This document shows, in pieces, positions 1-6,242 of a stretch of DNA of 10,372 nt (positions are counted from its first letter, which is position 1; the number at the start of each line of letters is the position of its first letter). This DNA comes from Bifidobacteriaceae bacterium (lineage in GTDB: Bacteria; Actinomycetota; Actinomycetes; Actinomycetales; Bifidobacteriaceae). The stretch spans positions 1 to 10,372 of the forward strand of contig JAUMUB010000031.1 of assembly GCA_030530905.1 (NCBI GenBank). Direction: 5' to 3'. The notes under the pieces were generated by a model. It was not told the DNA's origin, ran no database searches, and was given only the letters and a program-made list of their open reading frames with translations. The translations under genes were made by a program, and so were the position numbers.

Positions 1-52
1 CGTTGATGAAGAAAATATGGGAGAAAGACGAGATTTAGTCGGCATGTGTTTG

Positions 53-58
53 TATACT
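53..58 (+). promoter_or_regulatory. Candidate -10 element of the rpmE promoter
   Basis: TATACT at 53-58 is a near-consensus -10 hexamer. The DNA about 17 bases upstream (around 30-35) has no good -35 match, so the promoter is supported mainly by its -10. Transcription would start near 64-66, leaving a leader of about 68 bases before the rpmE start at 133. The placement just upstream of a GC-rich structured segment is what makes it credible. Confidence 0.5.
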
Positions 59-64
59 TTTCTA

Positions 65-132
65 GGTCCGGTTCACGCTTTGCCACAGGGGCATTGCGAC
101 CCGGGTTTCCCGAATTCCATAGGAGACATATT
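65..132 (+). promoter_or_regulatory. Structured 5' leader of rpmE, candidate ribosomal-protein L31 autoregulatory leader
   Basis: This leader is GC-rich compared with the surrounding AT-rich DNA and can fold in two ways. In the first, CGC 76-78 pairs with GCG 96-98 and TGCC 81-84 with GGCA 90-93, across a symmetric TT/TT internal loop and an ACAGG apical loop; beside it CGGG 102-105 pairs with CCCG 109-112 over a TTT loop. In the second, TCCGG 67-71 pairs with CCGGG 101-105, enclosing the first hairpin and excluding the second. The ribosome binding site AGGAG at 121-125 lies just downstream. L31 leaders have been proposed in Actinobacteria and other phyla. Whether this one matches the published consensus was not tested; the fold is seen, regulation by L31 is inferred. 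Confidence 0.5.
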
Positions 133-345
133 ATGAAGCAGGGTATTCATCCCGATTATCACGCAGTGCAGATTACCTGCTCTTGCGGAAATACTTTCGT
201 AACTCGTTCAACCGTACAGGGCGATCACATGGTCGCTGATGTATGCTCAAACTGCCACCCATTCTATACCGGTAAGCAGAAGATTCTTGACACCGGTGGT
301 CGTGTTGCACGCTTCGAGAAGCGTTACGGAAAGAAGAGCAACTAG
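133..345 (+). CDS. rpmE: 50S ribosomal protein L31 (zinc-binding type)
   Basis: This 70-residue protein is the large-subunit ribosomal protein L31, which helps bridge the 50S and 30S subunits. It has the normal length for the family. The zinc ligands are present as CxC (C16, C18) and CxxC (C38, C41), so it is the zinc-containing form (C+) rather than the zinc-free paralogue made under zinc limitation. The frame is open upstream to 46, but the ATG at 133 is the right start: AGGAG at 121-125 lies seven bases before it, and the protein then begins [10 protein letters not shown], the family's usual N-terminus. The gene has its own promoter-like element, leader and terminator, so it looks monocistronic. 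Its codon use is less AT-rich than that of its neighbours, as expected for a highly expressed gene. Confidence 0.97.
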   Translation: MKQGIHPDYHAVQITCSCGNTFVTRSTVQGDHMVADVCSNCHPFYTGKQKILDTGGRVARFEKRYGKKSN

Positions 346-355
346 CTTTTATATG

Positions 356-395
356 CCAGCCCTAGCGTACTATATGTATGCAGGGCTGGTTTTTT
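356..395 (+). terminator. Rho-independent terminator of rpmE
   Basis: CCAGCCCT at 356-363 pairs perfectly with AGGGCTGG at 382-389. Inside it GCGTAC 365-370 pairs with GTATGC 376-381 (one G-U) around a TATAT loop, with A364 bulged. A run of six T follows at 390-395. It begins 10 bases after the rpmE stop, so rpmE is probably transcribed separately from prfA. Confidence 0.93.
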
Positions 396-573
396 ATGCG
401 ATAAAACTCGCATAGTAAAACGGGAATGCTACAAGTAGTAGTAGAACAAAATAATCATTGTTATTATAAGAAGTGTAAATTTTAATTACATTGTGAAGAC
501 AAATGTGTGTAATAACATAAAATATAATACTTATTTAATTACCAAGTAGAAATATTAGAATTTAGGATTGTAA
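396..573 (+). promoter_or_regulatory. AT-rich prfA upstream region with candidate promoters
   Basis: This stretch after the rpmE terminator must carry the promoter for prfA-prmC. Two candidates are visible: TTGTGA 491-496 with TAACAT 513-518 (16-base spacer), and a perfect TATAAT at 523-528 whose -35 position is poor (CAAATG at 500-505). The prfA ribosome binding site is AGGA at 564-567. I see no other gene, repeat or stable hairpin here. Confidence 0.4.
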
Positions 574-1665
574 ATGGCAGACGAACAATTTAGCGCCGCA
601 GAAAAAGCTTTGGAAGAATACCGCGACATTGAAATGAAAATGAGTTCACCAGAAGTAACTTCAAGTCCCGATAAGATCCGTAAGCTCGGTCGCCGTCATG
701 CAGAATTAGGTGTAATTGTTTCAGCGTATTTGCAATATAAACAAATCAAAGAAGATCTTGAAGCAGCAAAAGAAATGGCAGCTGAAGATGAAGAGTTTGC
801 TCAAGAAGCAGATCGCTTAGAAGAAGAACTGCCAGCTGTTGAAGAAAAATTACGTGTAGCGTTAATCCCACGTGATCCTGATGATGCGCGTGATACCATT
901 ATGGAAATTAAAGCAGGTGCAGGTGGAGAAGAAGCAGCGTTATTCGCAGGTGATTTATTGCGCATGTACTTGCGCTATGCAGAAAAGCGTGGATGGACTA
1001 CCACAATTCAGAGTGAAAACAGCACTGAATTAGGTGGTATTAAGGACGTTCAGATCGCAATCCGTGCAAAAGGTAATCCAACGCCAGAAGAGGGCGTTTG
1101 GGCAAGCTTAAAATACGAGGGTGGTGTGCATCGCGTGCAACGTATCCCAGTAACTGAGTCCCAGGGGCGAATTCAGACTTCAGCAGCTGGTGTCATCGTA
1201 TTCCCTGAGGCAGATGATGATAATGATGAAATTGAAGTAGATCCTAAAGATTTGAAAATTGACATCTTCATGAGCTCAGGTCCTGGTGGTCAGTCAGTAA
1301 ACACTACGTATTCGGCTGTTCGTATGACGCATATTCCAACAGGAATTGTGGTAAGTATGCAGGATGAGAAATCGCAGATTCAAAATCGCGCGGCCGCGTT
1401 AAAAGTCTTAAAATCTAGGTTGCTTGCGATGAAGCATGAGCAGGAAGCTGCTGAAGCTGCAGATATGCGCCATTCACAAGTTCGTTCAATGGATCGTTCA
1501 GAACGCATCCGAACCTACAACTTCCCTGAGAATCGAATTGTTGATCATCGCACCAACTATAAGGCTTATAATCTTGATCAGGTGCTTGATGGGGATTTGC
1601 AAGCTGTTATTGATTCGGATATTCAGGCAGACGAGGCAGAGCGTATGTCTCGCGCTGAACACTAA
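574..1665 (+). CDS. prfA: Peptide chain release factor 1 (RF1)
   Basis: RF1 recognises UAA and UAG in the ribosomal A site and triggers hydrolysis of peptidyl-tRNA. The protein has 363 residues, as expected (E. coli RF1 has 360). The N-terminal third is a charged helical domain. The stop-codon recognition tripeptide is PVT at 192-194, the PxT form that marks RF1; RF2 has SPF. The catalytic GGQ lies at 238-240 within [10 protein letters not shown], and Q240 is the glutamine methylated by PrmC. Starting at ATG 574 gives [10 protein letters not shown], with AGGA six bases upstream at 564-567. The gene for its modifying enzyme, prmC, follows after 12 bases, so the pair is very likely cotranscribed. 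The family assignment is secure. Confidence 0.97.
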   Translation: MADEQFSAAEKALEEYRDIEMKMSSPEVTSSPDKIRKLGRRHAELGVIVSAYLQYKQIKEDLEAAKEMAAEDEEFAQEADRLEEELPAVEEKLRVALIPRDPDDARDTIMEIKAGAGGEEAALFAGDLLRMYLRYAEKRGWTTTIQSENSTELGGIKDVQIAIRAKGNPTPEEGVWASLKYEGGVHRVQRIPVTESQGRIQTSAAGVIVFPEADDDNDEIEVDPKDLKIDIFMSSGPGGQSVNTTYSAVRMTHIPTGIVVSMQDEKSQIQNRAAALKVLKSRLLAMKHEQEAAEAADMRHSQVRSMDRSERIRTYNFPENRIVDHRTNYKAYNLDQVLDGDLQAVIDSDIQADEAERMSRAEH

Positions 1666-1677
1666 ATAGTAAGCTAC

Positions 1678-2622
1678 ATGATTTTAGTAGAACAAGTTTT
1701 ACACGAAGCGGCAATCAAGCTTAAACAGGCTGGTGTTCGCACGCCTGAGCATGATGCCACTTTGTTATTAGCTCATACAGTACAAGGCGAATTAAGCGAT
1801 ATTCGTAAAGCTCAAATAATGCAAGAGTCTTTGTTGAAATTGTATAGCCGAACTCATGAGGGATTAGAACTAGAGCAAAATACTCAGGATTTTGAAAACT
1901 CTGTTTATGAGCAGTATAAACAGTATATTGCTTTGCGTTCAACGCGCAAACCATTACAACATATTACTGGTTCGGTTACGTTCAGAAATATTAGCTTGCA
2001 GGTTGGCTCGGGAGTTTTTATCCCACGTCAAGAAACTGAAGAAGTCGCTCAAACAGGAATTGATTTTATTCGTGAACACAATATTGTTAACCCGCTCATC
2101 GTGGACTTATGCGCTGGAAGTGGGGCTATAGGATTATCAATGCTAACAGAAATTCCGTATAGCACTGTGTGGGCGGTTGAATATAGTGATAAAGCAATTG
2201 AGTATACAGTTCGAAATCGTGATTTAATATATGCGGCTTTTCCAAGTTGCAAGAATGCATATCATCTTATTCAGGCAGATGCCACTGAACCAACAATTTT
2301 GCCACAATTACATAATAAAGTCGATTTGGTGATGTGTAATCCGCCATATATACCACAATCGCAAATCCCAGAGCAGATAGAAGTAAGCGTGTTTGATCCG
2401 CCAATAGCATTATACGGTGGTAGTGATGATGGATTATTAATTCCACGGCAGATAATCAAAGTGGCTGCTAAGCTACTACGCCCTGGTGGCATGTTGGTTA
2501 TGGAGCATGATATTTCACAATCAGATAATTTGGTCGAGTATGCTCAGCAGTGTGAATTTTCGCAAGTAAGAGCGCATGTGGATTTAACACAGCGTCCTCG
2601 TTATATAAGTGCGATAAAATAG
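1678..2622 (+). CDS. prmC: Peptide chain release factor N5-glutamine methyltransferase (PrmC/HemK)
   Basis: PrmC transfers a methyl group from S-adenosylmethionine to the GGQ glutamine of RF1 and RF2. The 314-residue protein has a helical N-terminal domain (about 1-100, with KPLQHITG at 91-98) and a Rossmann methyltransferase domain: FIPRQETE 114-121, the SAM-binding DLCAGSGAIG 143-152, and the catalytic NPPY at 221-224. It is longer than the E. coli enzyme (277 residues), mostly through a polar stretch at about 38-90 between the LLLAH segment and KPLQHITG. The ATG at 1678 gives the typical N-terminus, but the preceding bases offer only a weak TAAG, so translation is probably coupled to prfA, whose stop is 12 bases upstream. 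The gene was named hemK in older annotations, but it has no role in haem synthesis. Confidence 0.95.
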   Translation: MILVEQVLHEAAIKLKQAGVRTPEHDATLLLAHTVQGELSDIRKAQIMQESLLKLYSRTHEGLELEQNTQDFENSVYEQYKQYIALRSTRKPLQHITGSVTFRNISLQVGSGVFIPRQETEEVAQTGIDFIREHNIVNPLIVDLCAGSGAIGLSMLTEIPYSTVWAVEYSDKAIEYTVRNRDLIYAAFPSCKNAYHLIQADATEPTILPQLHNKVDLVMCNPPYIPQSQIPEQIEVSVFDPPIALYGGSDDGLLIPRQIIKVAAKLLRPGGMLVMEHDISQSDNLVEYAQQCEFSQVRAHVDLTQRPRYISAIK

Positions 2623-2738
2623 TAAAATAATATTCTAAAATACGTAGAATTGTATTTTTAAAACATACGAAACAGTTTTTTTAATATCGCAATTGTTACA
2701 ATCAAATAACATCTATTTTTCCTGAATTATCAGTGATG

Positions 2739-2761
2739 AAGCTTAAAAGAAGCTTATTTTT
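2739..2761 (+). terminator. Weak intrinsic terminator candidate after prmC
   Basis: AAGCTT 2739-2744 can pair with AAGCTT 2750-2755 over an AAAAG loop, followed by A and TTTTT at 2757-2761. The stem has only six pairs, two of them G-C, so it would be a weak terminator. It lies 117 bases after the prmC stop. No stronger terminator is visible between prmC and livK, so some read-through into the liv operon is possible. Confidence 0.4.
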
Positions 2762-2782
2762 AACTTAAAAAATCATCTCACA

Positions 2783-2811
2783 TTGAGAACAGTTTACACG
2801 AATGACATATA
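2783..2811 (+). promoter_or_regulatory. Candidate promoter of the liv operon
   Basis: TTGAGA at 2783-2788 and CATATA at 2806-2811 are 17 bases apart; TATAAG at 2808-2813 is an alternative -10 with a 19-base spacer. Start of transcription would fall near 2818, giving a leader of about 120 bases before livK. Other AT-rich hexamers in this gap could serve instead, so the assignment is tentative. Confidence 0.35.
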
Positions 2812-2833
2812 AGTGTGCCTATAACTGTTAGCA

Positions 2834-2863
2834 ACAAAATGCAAAACAGCAGCACAAAATGCA
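2834..2863 (+). repeat. 10-base direct repeat upstream of livK, spaced two helical turns
   Basis: ACAAAATGCA occurs exactly at 2834-2843 and again at 2854-2863. The copies start 20 bases apart, so they would lie on nearly the same face of the DNA, as paired binding sites for a regulator often do. They fall just downstream of the candidate promoter and upstream of livK. A role as an operator is inferred; no regulator gene is in the window. Confidence 0.5.
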
Positions 2864-2897
2864 TACGCTGTATTCATTCTTCAACGTACTCGTGTAA

Positions 2898-2909
2898 AAC
2901 GTTCACGTT
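2898..2909. repeat. Inverted repeat AACGT-TC-ACGTT upstream of livK
   Basis: Two perfect five-base half-sites around a two-base centre lie 31 bases before the livK start codon. They overlap a direct repeat of TGTAAAAC (2893-2900 and 2909-2916). The position suits a repressor site or a local RNA hairpin in the leader. The cognate factor is unknown. Confidence 0.4.
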
Positions 2910-2940
2910 GTAAAACCCTAGTAGATGGAAAGAGAATATA

Positions 2941-4116
2941 ATGACTGCAAAATTTGCTGTAAAGTTAGGTACTCTTGGCACCGCTTTTGCCATGCTCGTA
3001 GGCATGGGCGCATGTTCCGGTGGTAGTATGAGCGACTCTTCAAACTCCTCATCTGATACATACGTAATTGGTTCAATTACCACAATCTCCGGTGCTGCAG
3101 CAGCTTATGGTGAGGCAGAACTTAAAGGTTTTAACTTAGCAATTTCTGAGATTAATAAAGCTGGTGGCGTTAATGGTAAGAAGCTTAGCCTCCAGAATCT
3201 CGATGATAAGGGTGATGCTACAGAAGCATCTAATGCTTTCAATCGTCTTTCTGATAATTCTTCAGTAATCGCTGTAGCAGGTCCAACTATTTCTTCAACA
3301 ACTGCTGCAATTACTCCATTGGCAGATTCTGCAAAACTTGCAACAATAGCTCCTGCTGCAACTTCTGATTCTATCGAAACAGGTAATTATGTATTCCGTG
3401 CTTGCTTCAAAGATTCTTATCAAGGTGAAGTAGCTGCTAAGTTTGCGGCTGAAAATCTTAAGGTAAAGAAAGTTGCTGTATTGTATGGTACTGGTGATGC
3501 TTACTCATCTGGTACGGCACAGGCATTTATCAAAACCGCTAAGGCTGAGGGACTTGATGTTGTAGCAACTGAGAATTCTTCAAGTGCTGATGCAACAGAG
3601 TATTCTTCACAGCTTCAGAAGATTCAGGCTTCCGGTGCAGAATTCTTATACGCACCTTATTATTATTCAACTGCTGGCCCATACATCATTCCACAGGCTC
3701 GTAGCCTTGGTTTCACTGGTGTAATCATGGGACCTGACGGTTATGATGGTTTACAGACAAGCGAAAATCCAAGCGCTTTCAACGACGTATACTACACAAC
3801 CCACTATTCCCCAGATGATACCAGCAACTCTAAGGTAGCTGCATTCATTGAATCATACAAGAAGGCAAACAATAATAACGATCCAAACACCTTCGCAGCA
3901 TTAGGCTATGACACTATTTACATGATTAAAGATGCTCTTGAGAAGGCTGGTAAGGATGCATCTCGTGAAAGTGTTCGCGATGAGATTGCTAAACTTAATT
4001 TCTCTGGCGTAACTGGTTCATTTACGCTTGACAAGACTGGTTCACCTAAGAAGTCTGTAATCGTCTTAAAGGAAGAAGACGGTACTCCAAAGTACTTAAC
4101 CACTGTGAAGGCCTAA
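2941..4116 (+). CDS. livK: Branched-chain amino acid ABC transporter substrate-binding lipoprotein
   Basis: This 391-residue protein is the extracellular ligand-binding component of the importer. Residues 1-24 form a lipoprotein signal (basic start, hydrophobic core, GMGAC) with C25 as the predicted lipid-modified cysteine; the -3 residue M22 is slightly atypical. A Gly/Ser-rich linker (26-40) leads into a periplasmic-binding fold of the Leu/Ile/Val type. AVAGPTISSTTAAITPLA (111-128) and the following IAPAATSDS (136-144) correspond to the ligand-pocket strands of LivJ/LivK. The ATG at 2941 has GGAAAGAG at 2927-2934 upstream. It is the first gene of the five-gene operon. The family includes proteins binding Leu/Ile/Val, other amino acids, amides or urea, so the exact ligand cannot be read here; branched-chain amino acids are the default inference from the full livKHMGF set. 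Confidence 0.92.
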   Translation: MTAKFAVKLGTLGTAFAMLVGMGACSGGSMSDSSNSSSDTYVIGSITTISGAAAAYGEAELKGFNLAISEINKAGGVNGKKLSLQNLDDKGDATEASNAFNRLSDNSSVIAVAGPTISSTTAAITPLADSAKLATIAPAATSDSIETGNYVFRACFKDSYQGEVAAKFAAENLKVKKVAVLYGTGDAYSSGTAQAFIKTAKAEGLDVVATENSSSADATEYSSQLQKIQASGAEFLYAPYYYSTAGPYIIPQARSLGFTGVIMGPDGYDGLQTSENPSAFNDVYYTTHYSPDDTSNSKVAAFIESYKKANNNNDPNTFAALGYDTIYMIKDALEKAGKDASRESVRDEIAKLNFSGVTGSFTLDKTGSPKKSVIVLKEEDGTPKYLTTVKA

Positions 4117-4127
4117 GTTAATTAACT

Positions 4128-4170
4128 AATACGTCGGAAATGAGTTTACGCTCTTTCCGGCGTATTTATT
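4128..4170 (+). terminator. Strong hairpin between livK and livH, likely partial terminator or mRNA stabiliser
   Basis: AATACG 4128-4133 pairs with CGTATT 4161-4166. The stem continues T4134-G4160, CGGAAA 4135-4140 with TTTCCG 4154-4159, then, past a bulged T4141, GAG 4142-4144 with CTC 4151-4153, closing on a TTTACG loop. That gives about 16 pairs. The downstream T-run is poor (TTTATTATG), unlike the terminators after rpmE and livF. Because livHMGF has no clear promoter of its own, the hairpin probably stops part of the transcripts or protects the livK 3' end, making binding protein more abundant than permease. Confidence 0.6.
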
Positions 4171-4213
4171 ATGATGATATATGTTTATATAACTTTTATA
4201 TACGAGTGTAGAG

Positions 4214-4220
4214 AAGGGGG
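4214..4220 (+). promoter_or_regulatory. livH ribosome binding site that bears on the start choice
   Basis: AAGGGGG at 4214-4220, within a run of six G, matches AAGGAGG except for one G that can still pair with U. It is only two bases from GTG 4223 but five from TTG 4226, so the TTG may be the real start. The two choices differ by one residue. Confidence 0.6.
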
Positions 4221-4222
4221 GA

Positions 4223-5152
4223 GTGTTGAATAATCAATTAATATTATTTTTGAGTCAGATTTTTAACGGCTTAAAAATTGGTAGCGTGTATTCCTTAGTT
4301 GCACTTGGATACACCATGGTTTATGGCATTATACGATTAATTAACTTCGCTCATGGCGATTTTATTATGGTAGGGTCATACGTATTAATGCTTATTACTC
4401 CTATGCTTATTGCTTCTGGCGTTCCTGCTTGGGTTGCAGTGATTCCAGCAATTATTGTGTGTGTTATTGTTGGCGTGGTTGTAGAAAAAGCAGCTTATAA
4501 GCCTGTTCGCAAGAAGGGCAACAGCATGACTGCTTTGATTACCGCTATTGCAATGAGCCTTTTACTAGAAAATGGTGCACAAGCTGTTTTTGGTGCAGAC
4601 TATAAAACAATTCCTAATATTTTGAACTTGCCAGCTATAAAGTTTGGGGCTTTGAGAATTACTGGCGATACTTTGTTAAGCATCGTTCTTGGCATTATTA
4701 TTATGATTGGCTTGCAGCTATTCATTAAATATACCCGTAATGGCAAGGCAATGCGTGCGGTGGCTGAAGATAAGGAAGCTGCAACATTAATGGGTATTAA
4801 TGTTGATTCCACAATTACTCTCACCTTTGCTATTGGTGCAGCTCTTGCAGGTGTGGCTTCATTAATGTATTGTGCGGCTTATCCTCAGGTTTCGCCGATG
4901 ATGGGTGCAATGCTTGGTTTGAAAGCATTCGTCGCGGCAGTTCTTGGCGGTATCGGCTCTATTCCTGGCGCAATGATTGGTGGTATTGCTATCGGCATCA
5001 TTGAAAGTTTGACCACTGCATATATTGGCACTATTACCGGTGGAATTATTACTTCTGCATTTAGTGACGCAATTGTGTTTGGAATTTTGATTATCGTATT
5101 GCTTGTAAAACCAACTGGTCTTATGGGTAAGAATTTAGGAGAGAAGGTGTGA
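4223..5152 (+). CDS. livH: Branched-chain amino acid ABC transporter permease LivH
   Basis: This is one of the two inner-membrane permeases that form the transport channel. It has 309 residues, like E. coli LivH (308), with about eight hydrophobic membrane segments spread along the whole length. The family signature IRLINFAHGDFIMVGSY is at 37-53. The cytoplasmic ATPase-docking loop is at about 172-194 (NGKAMRAVAEDKEAATLMGI) and a conserved Gly-rich stretch VLGGIGSIPGAMIGG at 240-254. The start is GTG 4223 or TTG 4226; no ATG is available before the conserved N-terminus, and spacing from the ribosome binding site favours TTG. The gene lies 106 bases after livK, across a large hairpin, and one base before livM, with which it pairs in the complex. 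Confidence 0.93.
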   Translation: MLNNQLILFLSQIFNGLKIGSVYSLVALGYTMVYGIIRLINFAHGDFIMVGSYVLMLITPMLIASGVPAWVAVIPAIIVCVIVGVVVEKAAYKPVRKKGNSMTALITAIAMSLLLENGAQAVFGADYKTIPNILNLPAIKFGALRITGDTLLSIVLGIIIMIGLQLFIKYTRNGKAMRAVAEDKEAATLMGINVDSTITLTFAIGAALAGVASLMYCAAYPQVSPMMGAMLGLKAFVAAVLGGIGSIPGAMIGGIAIGIIESLTTAYIGTITGGIITSAFSDAIVFGILIIVLLVKPTGLMGKNLGEKV

Positions 5153-5153
5153 T

Positions 5154-6242
5154 ATGAAGAAAAGCATACTTTCTACAAAACAGTCATACATTATATGCGG
5201 TTTGGGTATTCTTGCCTTATTCGGTGCATTCGTTGGTATTTGCGAATCCGGTATTATTAACTCGTATGATAAAAGTATATTAATGGTTGCATGTATTGCA
5301 ATTATTATGACTACTTCTCTGAATCTCACAATCGGTGTTTTAGGTCAGCTAACATTAGGTTGCTGTGGCTTCCAAGCTATTGGCGCTTATACTGCAGCAT
5401 TATTAAGCAAATCTATTATGGCAGCTCATATTTCTATGGATCCAGTTGCACAATTTTTGCTTTGTATGCTCGCTGGTGGTGTAGTAGCTTGCATTTTCGG
5501 CGTTCTTGTGGGTATTCCTGCACTTCGTTTACGCGGTGATTACTTAGCTATTATCACTTTGGGCTTTGGTGAAATTATTCGTGTTATTATCCAGAATCTT
5601 CCATTTGCTGGTGGCATGGGCTTAAGCCAAGGTCAAGCTGGTCAGGCGTTAATTGGTATTAGTCGATTAGCGAACTTGTATGTTGTTTTCTGGGTTACTG
5701 TTATCAGCGTCATGTTCTTATTCATGTTCGGTCGTTCGAAGTATGGCCGTGCAGTTAAGTCAATTCGTGATGATGAGATCGCGGCAAGTGCTTCCGGGCT
5801 TAACACCACTTATTTGAAAGTGCTTGTATTTGCTATTTCAGCATTCTTCGCAGGTATTGCAGGTGGTATTTTCGCACAGTACATTGGTTCATTAACTCCT
5901 GCAATGTCAGGTTGGTTGTACTCAATCAACTATGTGATCATGGTTGTATTCGGCGGTATGGGTTCGATTACTGGCTCTATTGTCTCAGCAATTGGCTTAA
6001 CCATTCTTCCAGAGCTTTTGCGTGCGTTCTCCGATTATCGTATGCTCGTGTACTCAGTGGCTTTGGTTCTGGTAATGATTTTCCGTCCACAAGGTATTTT
6101 TGGTTCTTGGGAGTTCTCATTATCTCGCCTTATTAATCGTATTTTCTATCCAAAGAAGAAAACGAAGTCTAAGGATATGCAAGCAAAGAAGAACGCCAAG
6201 CTAGAAACAGTAGAGGATACTAAGGAGGATGCTCATGAGTGA
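5154..6242 (+). CDS. livM: Branched-chain amino acid ABC transporter permease LivM
   Basis: This is the second permease subunit, the partner of LivH. It has 362 residues and multiple hydrophobic segments from about 12 to 310. NLTIGVLGQLTLG (57-69), IPALRLRGDYLAI (121-133) and TLGFGEIIR (135-143) are typical of LivM. The ATPase-docking loop is GRAVKSIRDDEIAASASG at 198-215, and FGGMGSITGS at 266-275 is the conserved late segment. After the family's end signature RPQGIFG (311-317), the protein carries an unusually lysine- and glutamate-rich soluble tail (about 333-362), presumably cytoplasmic. ATG 5154 is preceded by GAAGGTG at 5143-5149. It starts one base after the livH stop and overlaps livG by eight bases, so the permease and ATPase genes are tightly coupled. 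Confidence 0.93.
   Translation: MKKSILSTKQSYIICGLGILALFGAFVGICESGIINSYDKSILMVACIAIIMTTSLNLTIGVLGQLTLGCCGFQAIGAYTAALLSKSIMAAHISMDPVAQFLLCMLAGGVVACIFGVLVGIPALRLRGDYLAIITLGFGEIIRVIIQNLPFAGGMGLSQGQAGQALIGISRLANLYVVFWVTVISVMFLFMFGRSKYGRAVKSIRDDEIAASASGLNTTYLKVLVFAISAFFAGIAGGIFAQYIGSLTPAMSGWLYSINYVIMVVFGGMGSITGSIVSAIGLTILPELLRAFSDYRMLVYSVALVLVMIFRPQGIFGSWEFSLSRLINRIFYPKKKTKSKDMQAKKNAKLETVEDTKEDAHE
6222..6228 (+). promoter_or_regulatory. Perfect ribosome binding site that sets the livG start
   Basis: AAGGAGG at 6222-6228 is a full Shine-Dalgarno match. It abuts ATG 6229 with no spacer, so that codon cannot be used efficiently. The ATG at 6235, six bases away, is the proper start. Confidence 0.85.

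Larger units (their letters stand above)
2623..2940 (+). other. 318-base gene-free region between prmC and livK (regulatory)
   Basis: I find no gene on either strand here. From left to right it holds: an AT-only-stem hairpin right after prmC (AAAATAC 2637-2643 with GTATTTT 2652-2658); the inverted repeat ATTGT-T-ACAAT at 2692-2702; the AAGCTT hairpin with a T-run at 2739-2761; a possible promoter (TTGAGA 2783-2788, 17-base spacer, CATATA 2806-2811); a 10-base direct repeat at 2834-2863; the direct repeat TGTAAAAC at 2893-2900 and 2909-2916; and the inverted repeat AACGT-TC-ACGTT at 2898-2909. The livK ribosome binding site (GGAAAGAG, 2927-2934) closes it. The density of short repeats between a probable promoter and the start codon suggests a regulated operon. 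Confidence 0.7.

Noticed and set aside
46..132. Upstream extension of the rpmE frame giving a 99-residue protein
   Set aside because: The L31 family begins at the ATG at 133, which has a proper ribosome binding site; the extension is the structured leader read in frame.
1721..1954. 77-codon open frame on the - strand inside prmC
   Set aside because: It lies entirely within a well-supported gene, has no recognisable domain and no ribosome binding site that would set it apart; it is a shadow frame.
2637..2658. Hairpin right after the prmC stop as a terminator
   Set aside because: The seven-pair stem has a single G-C pair and its T residues are used up in the stem, so it is unlikely to terminate.
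2874..3083. 69-codon open frame on the - strand across the livK start
   Set aside because: It overlaps the livK signal peptide region antisense, resembles no protein I know, and has no independent support.
4171..4210. AT-rich stretch before livH as a second promoter
   Set aside because: Several -10-like hexamers occur, but none has a -35 element at a suitable distance; the AT bias alone can explain them.
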